From Bacteroidales bacterium (lineage in GTDB: Bacteria; Bacteroidota; Bacteroidia; Bacteroidales; UBA10428), in the NCBI GenBank assembly GCA_016926205.1, contig JAFGPB010000078.1:1-32788 (forward strand): 32,788 nucleotides of DNA, given 5' to 3'. Position numbers and translations under genes: made by a program. The number at the start of each line of letters is the position of its first letter. Positions within the stretch are counted from its first letter, which is position 1. The notes below the pieces were generated by a model. The model saw only the letters and a list, made by a program, of their open reading frames with translations. It ran no database searches and was not told where the DNA came from. Of this stretch, positions 25,489 through 32,406 are shown piece by piece.

Positions 25489-25606
25489 GGGTCGGACCAG
25501 AACATATATTTATATATTAATAAGTTAGGTGCTAAAAACAATCAATTTATAACCTTAGAATCAAAAATATAATCAAAAAACAGGCTTCTAAGCGCTGATA
25601 TATACA
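25489..25606. repeat. AT-rich interspersed repeat, copy A, with terminal GGGTCGGACCAG
   Basis: This copy begins with GGGTCGGACCAG two bases after the permease stop and runs through an AT-rich body to TATATAC. The body closely matches copies B (27954) and C (28075). The segment 25574-25596, containing AGGCTTCTAAGCGCT, is identical over 23 bp to 28159-28181 in copy C. The rest of the 468-bp gap 25487-25954 holds a second inverted-repeat element and the promoter/operator of the next gene, but no coding region. No transposase is encoded here. Confidence 0.8.
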
Positions 25607-25692
25607 AAAAGTCGTGTCACCTGTACAGAGATTTATCTTTTAAGACATTCGCTCCAACTGCAACTACGGATCAGGAATTAGAGCATATTTTC

Positions 25693-25794
25693 CTGACTTG
25701 TCCACCCTTTTTAGTGTATAAAGCATATACGTAGATAATCAGTTGATTACAGAAATAAAATTTTAAATTTGTTGCACTAAATTGGACAAGTCAG
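25693..25794. repeat. Small element bounded by a perfect 12-bp inverted repeat
   Basis: CTGACTTGTCCA (25693-25704) recurs as TGGACAAGTCAG (25783-25794). Just inside, TTTAGTG on the left and CACTAAA on the right continue the symmetry with a small offset. The enclosed 78 bp are AT-rich and non-coding. The form fits a miniature inverted-repeat element or the two ends of a decayed insertion sequence; the family was not recognised. Confidence 0.55.
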
Positions 25795-25876
25795 AAGAGT
25801 ATTGTTGCTTTCGGATAAGTATTGTCTGATGTTTCTTAGATGAAATTTTTCTATATAATAATGTATAAAATGTATG

Positions 25877-25926
25877 ACATAATGTAAAATATATTTATCT
25901 TTATGTCGTATATAATTTACATAAAG
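25877..25926. promoter_or_regulatory. Operator-like inverted repeats over a -10-like TATAAT
   Basis: CTTTATGT (25899-25906) and ACATAAAG (25919-25926) form a perfect 8-bp inverted repeat with a 12-bp spacer, inside which lies TATAAT (25911-25916). A further half-site, GACATAA, is at 25877-25883. The site is 28 bp before the start of the membrane-protein/Xre pair, where an Xre-type repressor would bind for autoregulation. No good -35 sequence accompanies the TATAAT, and a TATCTTTA (25896-25903) close to the Bacteroidetes -7 box overlaps. Confidence 0.45.
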
Positions 25927-25943
25927 TAAAAAATATTATACAT

Positions 25944-25949
25944 GGGAGG
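25944..25949 (+). promoter_or_regulatory. Strong Shine-Dalgarno GGGAGG, unusual in this genome
   Basis: GGGAGG lies five bases before ATG 25955. It fixes the start of the membrane-protein gene and contrasts with the other genes of the window, most of which have no such sequence, as is usual in Bacteroidetes. This supports acquisition of the following gene pair from a lineage that uses Shine-Dalgarno initiation. Confidence 0.6.
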
Positions 25950-25954
25950 TTGTT

Positions 25955-26401
25955 ATGTACCGGAAAGAAAAAATGATTTTAGCGTCTCTGTTGGCTACCA
26001 TAGCGGTTTTTGCAGTGTATTCGCTGTATGTATATCAGCATTATGTAGTACCGAAACCGGAAATTATCCACGATTTCAGTTTTTGGGGGAAGTCTTTCCT
26101 GTTTTTGGCACTTGTGATGGTTGCAGCACAGATCATTGTCCATATTGTATTCGCCATTATCAACAAGATTGTGACCAAGAAGGACATACCTGTCATTAGT
26201 GACGAAATGGACAAGATCATAGAACTGAAATCATTGCGGGTGTCTCACTTGATATTTGCAGGCGGAACGTTTTTGGCGATTGGTTCGCAGGCCTTTGGAA
26301 TTCAGCAGTGGATCATGTTTGCAAAATTATTTTCTTCAGGTTTTATTGTCACCATTTTGTCAGATATCACCAGGATAAGCTTATACAGAAAGGGACTATA
26401 A
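25955..26401 (+). CDS. Four-helix membrane protein paired with an Xre regulator (DUF2178-like)
   Basis: A 148-residue integral membrane protein with about four helices (near 7-26, 45-72, 97-117 and 122-138) and a charged loop DEMDKIIELKSLRVSH before the third. This layout and the DExDKxIELK loop resemble the DUF2178-like membrane proteins that stand next to small Xre regulators in Firmicutes and Archaea. The function of that family is not known. The Xre gene starts after a single intervening base. The strong Shine-Dalgarno and AT-rich upstream DNA suggest horizontal gain with the island. The membrane partner may sense a signal and control the repressor, but nothing in the sequence proves it. 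Confidence 0.7.
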   Translation: MYRKEKMILASLLATIAVFAVYSLYVYQHYVVPKPEIIHDFSFWGKSFLFLALVMVAAQIIVHIVFAIINKIVTKKDIPVISDEMDKIIELKSLRVSHLIFAGGTFLAIGSQAFGIQQWIMFAKLFSSGFIVTILSDITRISLYRKGL

Positions 26402-26402
26402 G

Positions 26403-26615
26403 ATGAATAAATGCCATATTACCAACGAGATAAGAAAGTTTCGTTTTCTTCAGAGCGAAATGACCCAGCAAGAACTGGCTGAAAAAGTGGGGGTGACCCG
26501 GCAAACTATTGTGGCAATCGAAAATGAGAAATACTCTCCGACTCTAGAGCTGGCATTTAAAATAGCCCGTATTTTTAATGCGTCACTTGAGGATGTTTTC
26601 ACATATAATGCATAG
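26403..26615 (+). CDS. Small Xre-family DNA-binding regulator
   Basis: A 70-residue helix-turn-helix protein consisting of one Cro/C1-type domain: MTQQELAEKVGVTRQTIVAIENEKYSPTL places the two DNA-contacting helices at about residues 20-43, followed by FKIARIFNASLEDVF, the standard closing helices. No effector domain is present. It starts one base after the membrane-protein stop and probably controls the pair through the inverted repeats at 25877-25926. This compact form is common in Firmicutes and Archaea as a partner of membrane proteins. Its 3' end faces the convergent ArsG-like gene with 63 bp between. Confidence 0.88.
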   Translation: MNKCHITNEIRKFRFLQSEMTQQELAEKVGVTRQTIVAIENEKYSPTLELAFKIARIFNASLEDVFTYNA

Positions 26616-26678
26616 AGATGATGTTAAATTTATTGCCATATATGAAAACGTTCCTTTCTATATGTTGCAGGTACCGGC

Positions 26679-27347
26679 CTATAACCACAGCCTCTGAACG
26701 GCAAGGTATATTCCTGCCAGGATCATGATCCATCCTGAGATAACCGGCAACAATCTTTGCCAGTTTTTATTACCGCCTGTTTTTACACCGGCAACAATCA
26801 GGTAACTTATTATGGCCAGTGGCAATACAGCTCCCAGGGCATACAGCAGGGGAAACAGTAGAGGTTGTCCGTGCCGTATGGCAAGAGGTATTAAAACACC
26901 GAAAAAAATGGCAGCTGTGGTGGGACAGAAGCCCAGTGCAATGAGCGCTCCCATCGGAAATGCCTCCAGTCCTGACCATTTCCTTTTTATGATCCAAGTC
27001 ATGGCTTTTCCTGTATGAACCTTAAACCTGATTTTGATGAGTTTTGCCTGGAACATGCCTACGATGATCAGAAGAGGTCCGATGATCAGTGAAAAACTCT
27101 GCTGGAGACCACGGCTCACTTCGGGTATGGCGATTAATCCCGATGAAAGCAGGATGGCCAGTACAAAATAGGAGGTCAGGAATCCCAGTAGAAACAAAAG
27201 AACCACCATGGTCATGTGTCTGGTTTTTTGACTGTAACCACTCAGGAAGCCAATCGATGCGATCGTTGTGGTAAGCGGACACGGATTGATCGTGGTGATG
27301 ATTCCCGTTACGATACAGGTTCCTGCTGCTATGACAAAATCATTCAT
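26679..27347 (-). CDS. ArsG-like/CcdA-type membrane transporter
   Basis: A 222-residue protein with about six helices in the CcdA/LysE fold. Two membrane-embedded Cys-Pro motifs are placed symmetrically: NPCPLTTTIASIGF (Cys23) and GFCPTTAAIFFG (Cys141). The first matches the NPCPLxTxIAAI signature of proteins annotated as ArsG-family aromatic arsenical efflux permeases, relatives of CcdA that carry thiol-redox equivalents across the membrane. The upstream partner is ArsF-like, and the two overlap by 8 bp. No ArsE-like subunit, ArsR or other arsenic gene is nearby, so arsenic specificity is not established; disulfide or thiol transfer to the periplasm is equally possible. Confidence 0.75.
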   Translation of the reverse strand: MNDFVIAAGTCIVTGIITTINPCPLTTTIASIGFLSGYSQKTRHMTMVVLLFLLGFLTSYFVLAILLSSGLIAIPEVSRGLQQSFSLIIGPLLIIVGMFQAKLIKIRFKVHTGKAMTWIIKRKWSGLEAFPMGALIALGFCPTTAAIFFGVLIPLAIRHGQPLLFPLLYALGAVLPLAIISYLIVAGVKTGGNKNWQRLLPVISGWIMILAGIYLAVQRLWL

Positions 27348-27879
27348 GATGTTGCTGAATAAAAGATTCTATTTCGTTTTCCAGCATGGCAGTATAGGCT
27401 TCCTGATCCCTGTGTAGCTGCCATGCATTGTTGAGCACTTTAACCTGTTTTTCCTCACCGTTTTCAAAGACTATCAGTACAAGGGTACTTGTATAGGTAT
27501 TAAAGTGTCTCACAAGATTAACATTACGATTATCATTGATCACCTCCAGTTGAAACCGGACCGAATCATCACCGCCCTTTCCCCTGTTATAATCCTGCAG
27601 GAAGCCCCGGGTATATTGTTCCATATTCAGGCAGGTCTCGCAGCGTTCCCTGAAATGGAACAATACAACCATGACCTGGTCCCGGGAGTCAGGTTGTAGT
27701 TGTTCAAAAAGACTGATGCCTTCCGGGACGGATTTCCTGTCCGAAACCCTGTATATTGTTATAACGAGACTTGCCAGAACAAATACAAGCAGTACCCATC
27801 TTATAATATTGACGGCTATGACAGCGGGTTTCTTTGCAAGGTAATTCATTACTTCGTTTCTGATTTGTGTTTTGTTCAT
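27340..27879 (-). CDS. ArsF-like membrane-anchored thioredoxin-fold protein
   Basis: A 179-residue protein with one N-terminal membrane helix (about residues 24-43) and a thioredoxin-like domain containing VLFHFRERCETCLNMEQYT, a C80-x2-C83 pair in the active-site position. The NDNRNVNLVRHFNTYTSTLVL region and the later NNAWQLHRD stretch match the family annotated as ArsF (nitrophenyl compound nitroreductase subunit). CETC lacks the usual Gly-Pro of thioredoxin. With the ArsG-like partner it forms a probable membrane thiol-redox pair. It is preceded by a good Bacteroidetes promoter, so the pair is likely expressed. The stop overlaps the start of the permease gene. Confidence 0.75.
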   Translation of the reverse strand: MNKTQIRNEVMNYLAKKPAVIAVNIIRWVLLVFVLASLVITIYRVSDRKSVPEGISLFEQLQPDSRDQVMVVLFHFRERCETCLNMEQYTRGFLQDYNRGKGGDDSVRFQLEVINDNRNVNLVRHFNTYTSTLVLIVFENGEEKQVKVLNNAWQLHRDQEAYTAMLENEIESFIQQHHE

Positions 27880-27901
27880 CCCATTAAAGGTACATGTTCT
27901 G

Positions 27902-27934
27902 CAAAGTTACTTTCTTTTATGCAAACAGGTCAAA
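27902..27934 (-). promoter_or_regulatory. Bacteroidetes-type promoter for the ArsF-ArsG-like pair
   Basis: On the minus strand TTTG (27931-27934) is followed after 21 bp by TAACTTTG (27902-27909), a complete match to the TTTG / TAnnTTTG pattern. The -7 box ends 22 bp before the ATG at 27879. Confidence 0.6.
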
Positions 27935-27953
27935 CAACCAAACTGTCCAAACT

Positions 27954-28058
27954 GGGTCGGACCAAAATATATATTTGTATATTAATAGGTTAAGTGTTAA
28001 AAACAATTAATTTATACCCTTAGAACCTAAAATACAGTTTAAAAACGCGTTTCTAAAC
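27954..28058. repeat. AT-rich interspersed repeat, copy B
   Basis: Begins GGGTCGGACCA, sharing 11 of the 12 terminal bases of copy A, and runs directly into copy C at a period of exactly 120 bp. TATATATTTGTATATTAATAGG is common to B and C. Its end has diverged: CGCGTTTCTAAACAG replaces CAGGCTTCTAAGCGC. The gap 27880-28263 consists of the ars promoter and these repeats and has no gene. Confidence 0.8.
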
Positions 28059-28074
28059 AGACAGGGTCAAACAG

Positions 28075-28192
28075 GATTGGACCAGAATATATATTTGTAT
28101 ATTAATAGGTTAAGTGTTATAACACTCAATTTATAACCTTAGGACCTTAAAATACAGCCAAAAAACAGGCTTCTAAGCGCTTATATATACAT
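28075..28192. repeat. AT-rich interspersed repeat, copy C
   Basis: Begins GATTGGACCAG, so the outer GGGTC is degenerate, and is in the same orientation as copies A and B. Its 3' half is closest to copy A, with a 23-bp identical stretch (28159-28181), while its 5' half is closest to copy B. This mosaic suggests recombination or gene conversion among copies. Confidence 0.8.
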
Positions 28193-28230
28193 ATAGCTCA
28201 AGTTAAAAATCTGTATACTAATTATTTAAC

Positions 28231-28242
28231 CTGGTCCGACCC
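28231..28242. repeat. Right-end inverted repeat CTGGTCCGACCC of the island
   Basis: CTGGTCCGACCC is the exact reverse complement of GGGTCGGACCAG at 25489-25500 and of 11 bases at the start of copy B (27954-27964). It may close either a short element of about 289 bp (27954-28242) or the whole 2.75-kb segment 25489-28242. Because GGTC-x-GACC is itself nearly palindromic, the symmetry is partly built in, but the flanking bases also match. Confidence 0.65.
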
Positions 28243-28271
28243 TAGAGAGACCCTAGAGAGACCCTAGAGAG
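28239..28271. repeat. Three tandem copies of an 11-bp unit over a stop codon
   Basis: ACCCTAGAGAG occurs three times without interruption (28239-28249, 28250-28260, 28261-28271). The third copy contains the TAG stop of the amino-acid permease gene (complement of 28264-28266), and the first overlaps the right-end inverted repeat. The array may mark slippage or an insertion boundary. Confidence 0.8.
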
Positions 28272-29628
28272 CTGTCGATTTATAGTTTTTATTTTGAAAG
28301 AAATAGAAGAACGGAATTCCGATGATGGCTGTTGCTAGTGCAATGGATGATTCTGCCGGGCGCTCGAGGTATGAAAGAACGAGCATGAGGATTCCGAAAA
28401 GCAGATAAACAAACAGATGGTAAGGAAACCCGTGCAGCATCAGTTTGCTGTTTCCCCGGGCCCTGAGAATGAATACGCCGGCTACTGAGAGGATCGGGAA
28501 CAGTCCAAGCGAGAACCCCATATAGGTGAGGATCTGGTCAAATGTCCCGGACAGTACCATGATGATCGCAATGGCGGCCTGAAGCATGATGGCTGCAGAA
28601 GGTACGTTGTATTTCGGATGAACCCTGGAAACAAATTTGAAGAAGTACCCGTCGAGCGCCATGGAATAATAGACCCTGGGTCCGATGATGATGAAAGCAC
28701 TCAGCGAGGAGAACAATGCAAATGCGATGAGCAGTGAGAAAGTGAACTCCATGGAAGTGCCAAAAAGATTCCGCACCGTCAGACCCCCGATGGAAATAAC
28801 ATCTTTCATTCCTTCAGGAGGAGTGGCATATACAAAAACGATGTTCAGCAGCATGTAAAGGATCAGTACAATTCCCGTTCCGTACAACAGTGAACGCGGC
28901 AGATTCCTGACCGGATCGGTGATTTCAGAGCCGATGTATGTGGAGGCATTCCAGCCGCTGTAGGCAAACATGATCCACATCAGCGACAGTCCCATGGTCT
29001 TGAGCATGCTGAAATTAAAGGTCACAGGAGATCCCATGGAGAAATGGCTGATATTTCCTTTTCCGAAGGACAAACCCAGAAAAATCAATATCACAATCAG
29101 ACCTATTTTTAAAAGTGTAAGGTAGTTCTGTACCTTTGCCCCGAATTCAAGTCCCCGCAGATGAATGAAGGTAAACAGAAGTATAATGCATATTGCAAGG
29201 ATCTTGCTTAGGTACGCGGAGAGGAAAACACCTGAGTTGCCGGCTTCCAGCATTCCGGGAAACGCCCTGAAGAAATATTCGCTGAATCCGATCGCTGACG
29301 CGGCAATGGGAGCGGAAAAACCCACGATAAAAGAGACCCATCCGCTCAAAAAACCGAAGATGGGATGATATAACCTGGAAAGGAACACGTATTCACCTCC
29401 CGCATGTGGCATAGCCGCCCCAAGTTCTGCATAGGAGAGGGCTCCACAGAGGGCAATGATGCCTCCTGCCACCCATAATATGATCAGCAGCCACGGATTG
29501 TCCAGTTCGCTCATCAACAATCCGGATGTTGTAAATATCCCGGCTCCGATCATGTTGGCAATAACAATGTTGGAAGCTGAGAACAATCCTATTTTGCGCG
29601 GTAAATGATTCTTAGGTCTGTCAACCAT
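28264..29628 (-). CDS. APC-family amino-acid permease
   Basis: A 454-residue transporter with about twelve helices. The N-terminal motif MIGAGIFTTSGLL (helix 1) is the glycine-rich substrate- and sodium/proton-binding break of APC transporters, followed by ALSYAELGAAMPHAGGEYVFL, the conserved helix 2-3 region, and the helix 6 region MWIMFAYSGWNASTYIGSEI. These motifs place it with LAT-like amino-acid exchangers and permeases. Substrate is not clear from sequence. The upstream methyltransferase ends eight bases before its start, so the two are probably one transcript. The stop codon sits within a tandem 11-bp repeat, so the last residues may have been changed by the adjacent insertion. Confidence 0.9.
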   Translation of the reverse strand: MVDRPKNHLPRKIGLFSASNIVIANMIGAGIFTTSGLLMSELDNPWLLIILWVAGGIIALCGALSYAELGAAMPHAGGEYVFLSRLYHPIFGFLSGWVSFIVGFSAPIAASAIGFSEYFFRAFPGMLEAGNSGVFLSAYLSKILAICIILLFTFIHLRGLEFGAKVQNYLTLLKIGLIVILIFLGLSFGKGNISHFSMGSPVTFNFSMLKTMGLSLMWIMFAYSGWNASTYIGSEITDPVRNLPRSLLYGTGIVLILYMLLNIVFVYATPPEGMKDVISIGGLTVRNLFGTSMEFTFSLLIAFALFSSLSAFIIIGPRVYYSMALDGYFFKFVSRVHPKYNVPSAAIMLQAAIAIIMVLSGTFDQILTYMGFSLGLFPILSVAGVFILRARGNSKLMLHGFPYHLFVYLLFGILMLVLSYLERPAESSIALATAIIGIPFFYFFQNKNYKSTAL

Positions 29629-29636
29629 ATGCCCTG

Positions 29637-30299
29637 CTATTCTGCGATTTTATAACTGATTGCAACACCTCCTCCCCTGGTGTCCAGAGTAGTTTCATAA
29701 TTGGACAGACTGCTGACATAGTTGTAGTAATTCAAGTTGCTTCTTCGGCTTATGTTGTGCGTTGTAAAACACCCGCCGACGACAAGTTTGGGATCCAGCA
29801 TTTTGAAATAATTTATGTACCATGCTTTGTCGGCGTCACTGAAAACAAAGTCGATGGGTCCTTTTAACTGTGGGACAATATTGTGGGCATCGCCAAGACG
29901 GGCATCGACATAGTCGGATATTCCAGCTTTTTCGAAATTGACCAGGGCTTCCCGGTAACGCCTTTCATCAACTTCAATGGTGATCAGCTTACCGCCGGTC
30001 TTGCTAAGGGCCCATGCGATCCATATTCCTGAATGACCCGTTGATGTACCTATCTCAACAGCATGTTTATAATTTTTCTCAACGATGATGTTATAAAGAA
30101 GTTGTCCGTCAGACGCGGGAACATTCATATCATGCCAGCGGTAAGCATTGCTGTTTAGAAAACTCTGAACCTGTCTGTCAGTCTCGTTCACTGCAGGTCT
30201 TTCTCCGGTCTGTGTATAGACCTTATCGTGCATGCAGCCGGCAGTAAGAAATACAAGTATAATAAGGATGCTGATATTCTTGTTGGATCTCATGTTCAT
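29637..30299 (-). CDS. O-methyltransferase-like protein with lipoprotein-type signal
   Basis: A 220-residue class I SAM-dependent methyltransferase related to catechol/caffeoyl-CoA O-methyltransferases. SAM motif I is VEIGTSTGHSG (81-91), the acidic residue after strand 2 is Glu109, and the metal-site segment DFVFSDADKAWY includes D155 and D157; HN at 181-182 fits the third ligand. The oddity is the N-terminus: MNMRSNKNISILIILVFLTAGC reads as a signal peptide ending in a lipobox-like TAGC (Cys22), which would put a SAM enzyme outside the cytoplasm, where SAM is not expected. ATG 30299 or 30293 gives this leader; a frame from 30353 adds non-signal residues. The lipobox has Thr at -3, so processing is uncertain. 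It lies directly upstream of the amino-acid permease. Confidence 0.8.
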   Translation of the reverse strand: MNMRSNKNISILIILVFLTAGCMHDKVYTQTGERPAVNETDRQVQSFLNSNAYRWHDMNVPASDGQLLYNIIVEKNYKHAVEIGTSTGHSGIWIAWALSKTGGKLITIEVDERRYREALVNFEKAGISDYVDARLGDAHNIVPQLKGPIDFVFSDADKAWYINYFKMLDPKLVVGGCFTTHNISRRSNLNYYNYVSSLSNYETTLDTRGGGVAISYKIAE

Positions 30300-30412
30300 G
30301 GTCTTTTGAATTGAATAGGGTAAATCTAATGCTCTTATGCATATCAAGGTCACATATTTTCTGTTTCTTCCACAGATTTAACATCTTTTAACAGGTTTTC
30401 GTCCGGAAAGGA

Positions 30413-31144
30413 TCAGATTATCCTGAATAATTTTTCAACGCGATCCCGGTAGCTCGTCCCCACCGACAGCTTCTTCCCGTGGATCTCCAGAAGGTTTCCC
30501 TCCAGTGAATCGATATGTTTTACTGATACAATGAATGATTTGTGTATCCTTACGAACAGGTTTTTGGGAAGGGTATCTTCCAGTTCCCTCAATGTGATCA
30601 GTGCGGTTATTTTTCTTTCTTTTGTATGAAAGGTAACATAGGCTCTTTGTCCTTCCATGTAGATCAGATCGTCATAATTTATTTTGTAGAGTTTCCGGTC
30701 TGCCCTGATGATCATATAGGCATCCTCAATCCTGGGTTTTTCTTCATTTTTATGATTTTTATCAGCAATAGGTTGCACAGTATCCTGCTGTATCTTGTCG
30801 ATTACCTTGTTTACAGCTTTCAGAAAGCGGTCGAAGGAAAATGGCTTTAGCAGGTAATCGATTACGTTGTGCTCATATCCTTCAAGGGCATATTCCTTAT
30901 ATGCTGTGGTAATTATGATATAGGGCTGGGGATTCAGAGACCTCAGAAAATCCAGTCCGGTGATATCCGGCATCTGGATGTCAAGGAAAAGAATATCGAT
31001 CTTATTGTTCTTGATCTCTTCGATCACCAGCAAAGGTGAATTATAGTCACCGATAAGGTTAAGAAAGGGCAGCTTCTGAATGTAGTCAATGATGTATTGC
31101 CTTGCCAGGTATTCATCATCAATAATAGCACAGTTCAGTTTCAT
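30413..31144 (-). CDS. LytT-type response regulator (receiver plus LytTR)
   Basis: A 243-residue response regulator. The receiver (1-120) has acidic D9-D10, the phosphorylated Asp55 in LFLDIQMPD, Thr80 and Lys100, a full set. A linker with polar residues (HKNEEKPRIED) leads to a LytTR DNA-binding domain (about 148-243; MIIRADRKLYKINYDDLIYMEG...FVRIHKSFIVSVKHIDSLEG). It overlaps the histidine kinase gene by ATGA, so the two are translated together and form a two-component system. Targets are unknown; the methyltransferase/permease pair just downstream on the same strand and the divergent secreted protein are the nearest candidates. Confidence 0.93.
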   Translation of the reverse strand: MKLNCAIIDDEYLARQYIIDYIQKLPFLNLIGDYNSPLLVIEEIKNNKIDILFLDIQMPDITGLDFLRSLNPQPYIIITTAYKEYALEGYEHNVIDYLLKPFSFDRFLKAVNKVIDKIQQDTVQPIADKNHKNEEKPRIEDAYMIIRADRKLYKINYDDLIYMEGQRAYVTFHTKERKITALITLRELEDTLPKNLFVRIHKSFIVSVKHIDSLEGNLLEIHGKKLSVGTSYRDRVEKLFRII

Positions 31145-32142
31145 CTCAGATCTATTTTCAGTGTGACAAAATATGTTTTGTCATTTCCCTCAATGGTCAG
31201 TTCATGCTTTTGGGGATATATGATCTCCAGTCTTTGTTTCACATTTGTGATTCCCTGGCCTGAACCCTGTAATATGTTCCGTTTTGAGAAAATAGTGTTT
31301 TTAATGGTAAAGATAATTATGTTGTCGTTCTCATTGAGTGTTATATCGATAAAACCTGCCGGATCTTCTTCTATTCTGCTGTATTTAAAACTGTTTTCGA
31401 TAAACGGGATGAACAGCATGGGAGCGATTGGAGTTCGCGTATTGTCTATCTGGTAGGAAAAACTGATGTTTCTTTTACCGGGACTTTTCATCCTGTAAAA
31501 ATCAATAAAGTTTATAATATATGCGATTTCTTCGTTAATGGTCACGTGGTCCTTGCTGCAATCCTCGATCACGTATCGCAGCATATCGGAAAGCTTCAGG
31601 ATGCTTTCCGGAGCTTTTCCCGATTTGGTATATGAAAGAGAATAGATGTTGTTCAGTGCGTTAAACAAAAAATGAGGATTGATCTGGTTTTTGAGCAATT
31701 GCAGTTCGGTTTGTAGTTTCTCCTCCGTAATTTTTTGATTGTGTTTTATTTGCTGGTTCAGCATGTCCTGGATTCCGTACACGGTACCTGTAAGGTATAT
31801 CAGGATCAGCCAGAGCGACTGGGTAAAAAATTCTTCATTGTCGAACCAATTGAAATGACGGTGTCTCAGCAGGTAATAAATCACTTCGTTAAAGAGTGCC
31901 CCAAATACTGAAAAAAAGAGGATCAGCAGCGTGCTGAAAAGAAAATAGAGTTCCCCTTTGTCTTTGTAATATCTGGGGAAAAGATACAGGATGTTGATGT
32001 AAAACACCAGACCATAACAAATGATATAGGCGATTTCATCCAGCCATTCTCTTCTGAACTCACCAAAACGGTACCACAAGGCCATATTAATGGCCAGCAC
32101 GATGATCCAGAAAACTGTTTGCAGCGTGATCTTAGTTTTCAT
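31141..32142 (-). CDS. LytS/YehU-type sensor histidine kinase
   Basis: A 333-residue kinase with four membrane helices (about 8-25, 38-56, 66-90 and 108-125), a short coiled coil, and the His_kinase domain with phospho-acceptor His157 in NPHFLFN. The ATP-binding part has the N-box PFIENSFKY (246-254) and G-box GSGQGITN (293-300). There is no extracytoplasmic sensor domain, so a signal in or at the membrane is likely. ATG 32142 is preferred over a TTG at 32163, because the latter would overlap the -7 promoter box. It is followed by the response regulator with an ATGA overlap. Confidence 0.93.
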   Translation of the reverse strand: MKTKITLQTVFWIIVLAINMALWYRFGEFRREWLDEIAYIICYGLVFYINILYLFPRYYKDKGELYFLFSTLLILFFSVFGALFNEVIYYLLRHRHFNWFDNEEFFTQSLWLILIYLTGTVYGIQDMLNQQIKHNQKITEEKLQTELQLLKNQINPHFLFNALNNIYSLSYTKSGKAPESILKLSDMLRYVIEDCSKDHVTINEEIAYIINFIDFYRMKSPGKRNISFSYQIDNTRTPIAPMLFIPFIENSFKYSRIEEDPAGFIDITLNENDNIIIFTIKNTIFSKRNILQGSGQGITNVKQRLEIIYPQKHELTIEGNDKTYFVTLKIDLR

Positions 32143-32160
32143 GACAGCAGTATGTGTGCC

Positions 32161-32193
32161 CAAAAATATTGATTTGAACCATCAATAAGAAAA
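32161..32193 (-). promoter_or_regulatory. Bacteroidetes-type promoter for the LytS/LytT pair
   Basis: On the minus strand TATTTTTG (32161-32168) is an exact TAnnTTTG box, with TTTT (32190-32193) 21 bp upstream in the -33 position. It ends 18 bp before ATG 32142, the same distance as at the 3975 gene, suggesting very short leaders for both. Confidence 0.5.
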
Positions 32194-32406
32194 GATTTAA
32201 ACCAAATCCGGATTTCTGATAACCTACAGCTTATTTGTGTTAATATGTTATCCCGCATGTTTTAGGTGCACAAAATGAACAGATTGGTACAATTTGTTTT
32301 TTTGATGACCGGTATTTTATGAATATTTACCTTGAAAGTTCTCGAATTTTCTGGTGCAAGCCAGTCTTATCCGTACATGGCACCACACTATTTAAATAAT
32401 TATGTT

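Noticed and set aside
25487-28263. A CRISPR array formed by the repeated AT-rich units.
   Set aside because: There are only three copies of about 120 bp, with no short regular repeats and unique spacers and no cas genes.
25487-28263. A complete transposon or integrative element.
   Set aside because: No transposase, integrase or resolvase frame was found between the inverted ends, and no clear target-site duplication could be identified.
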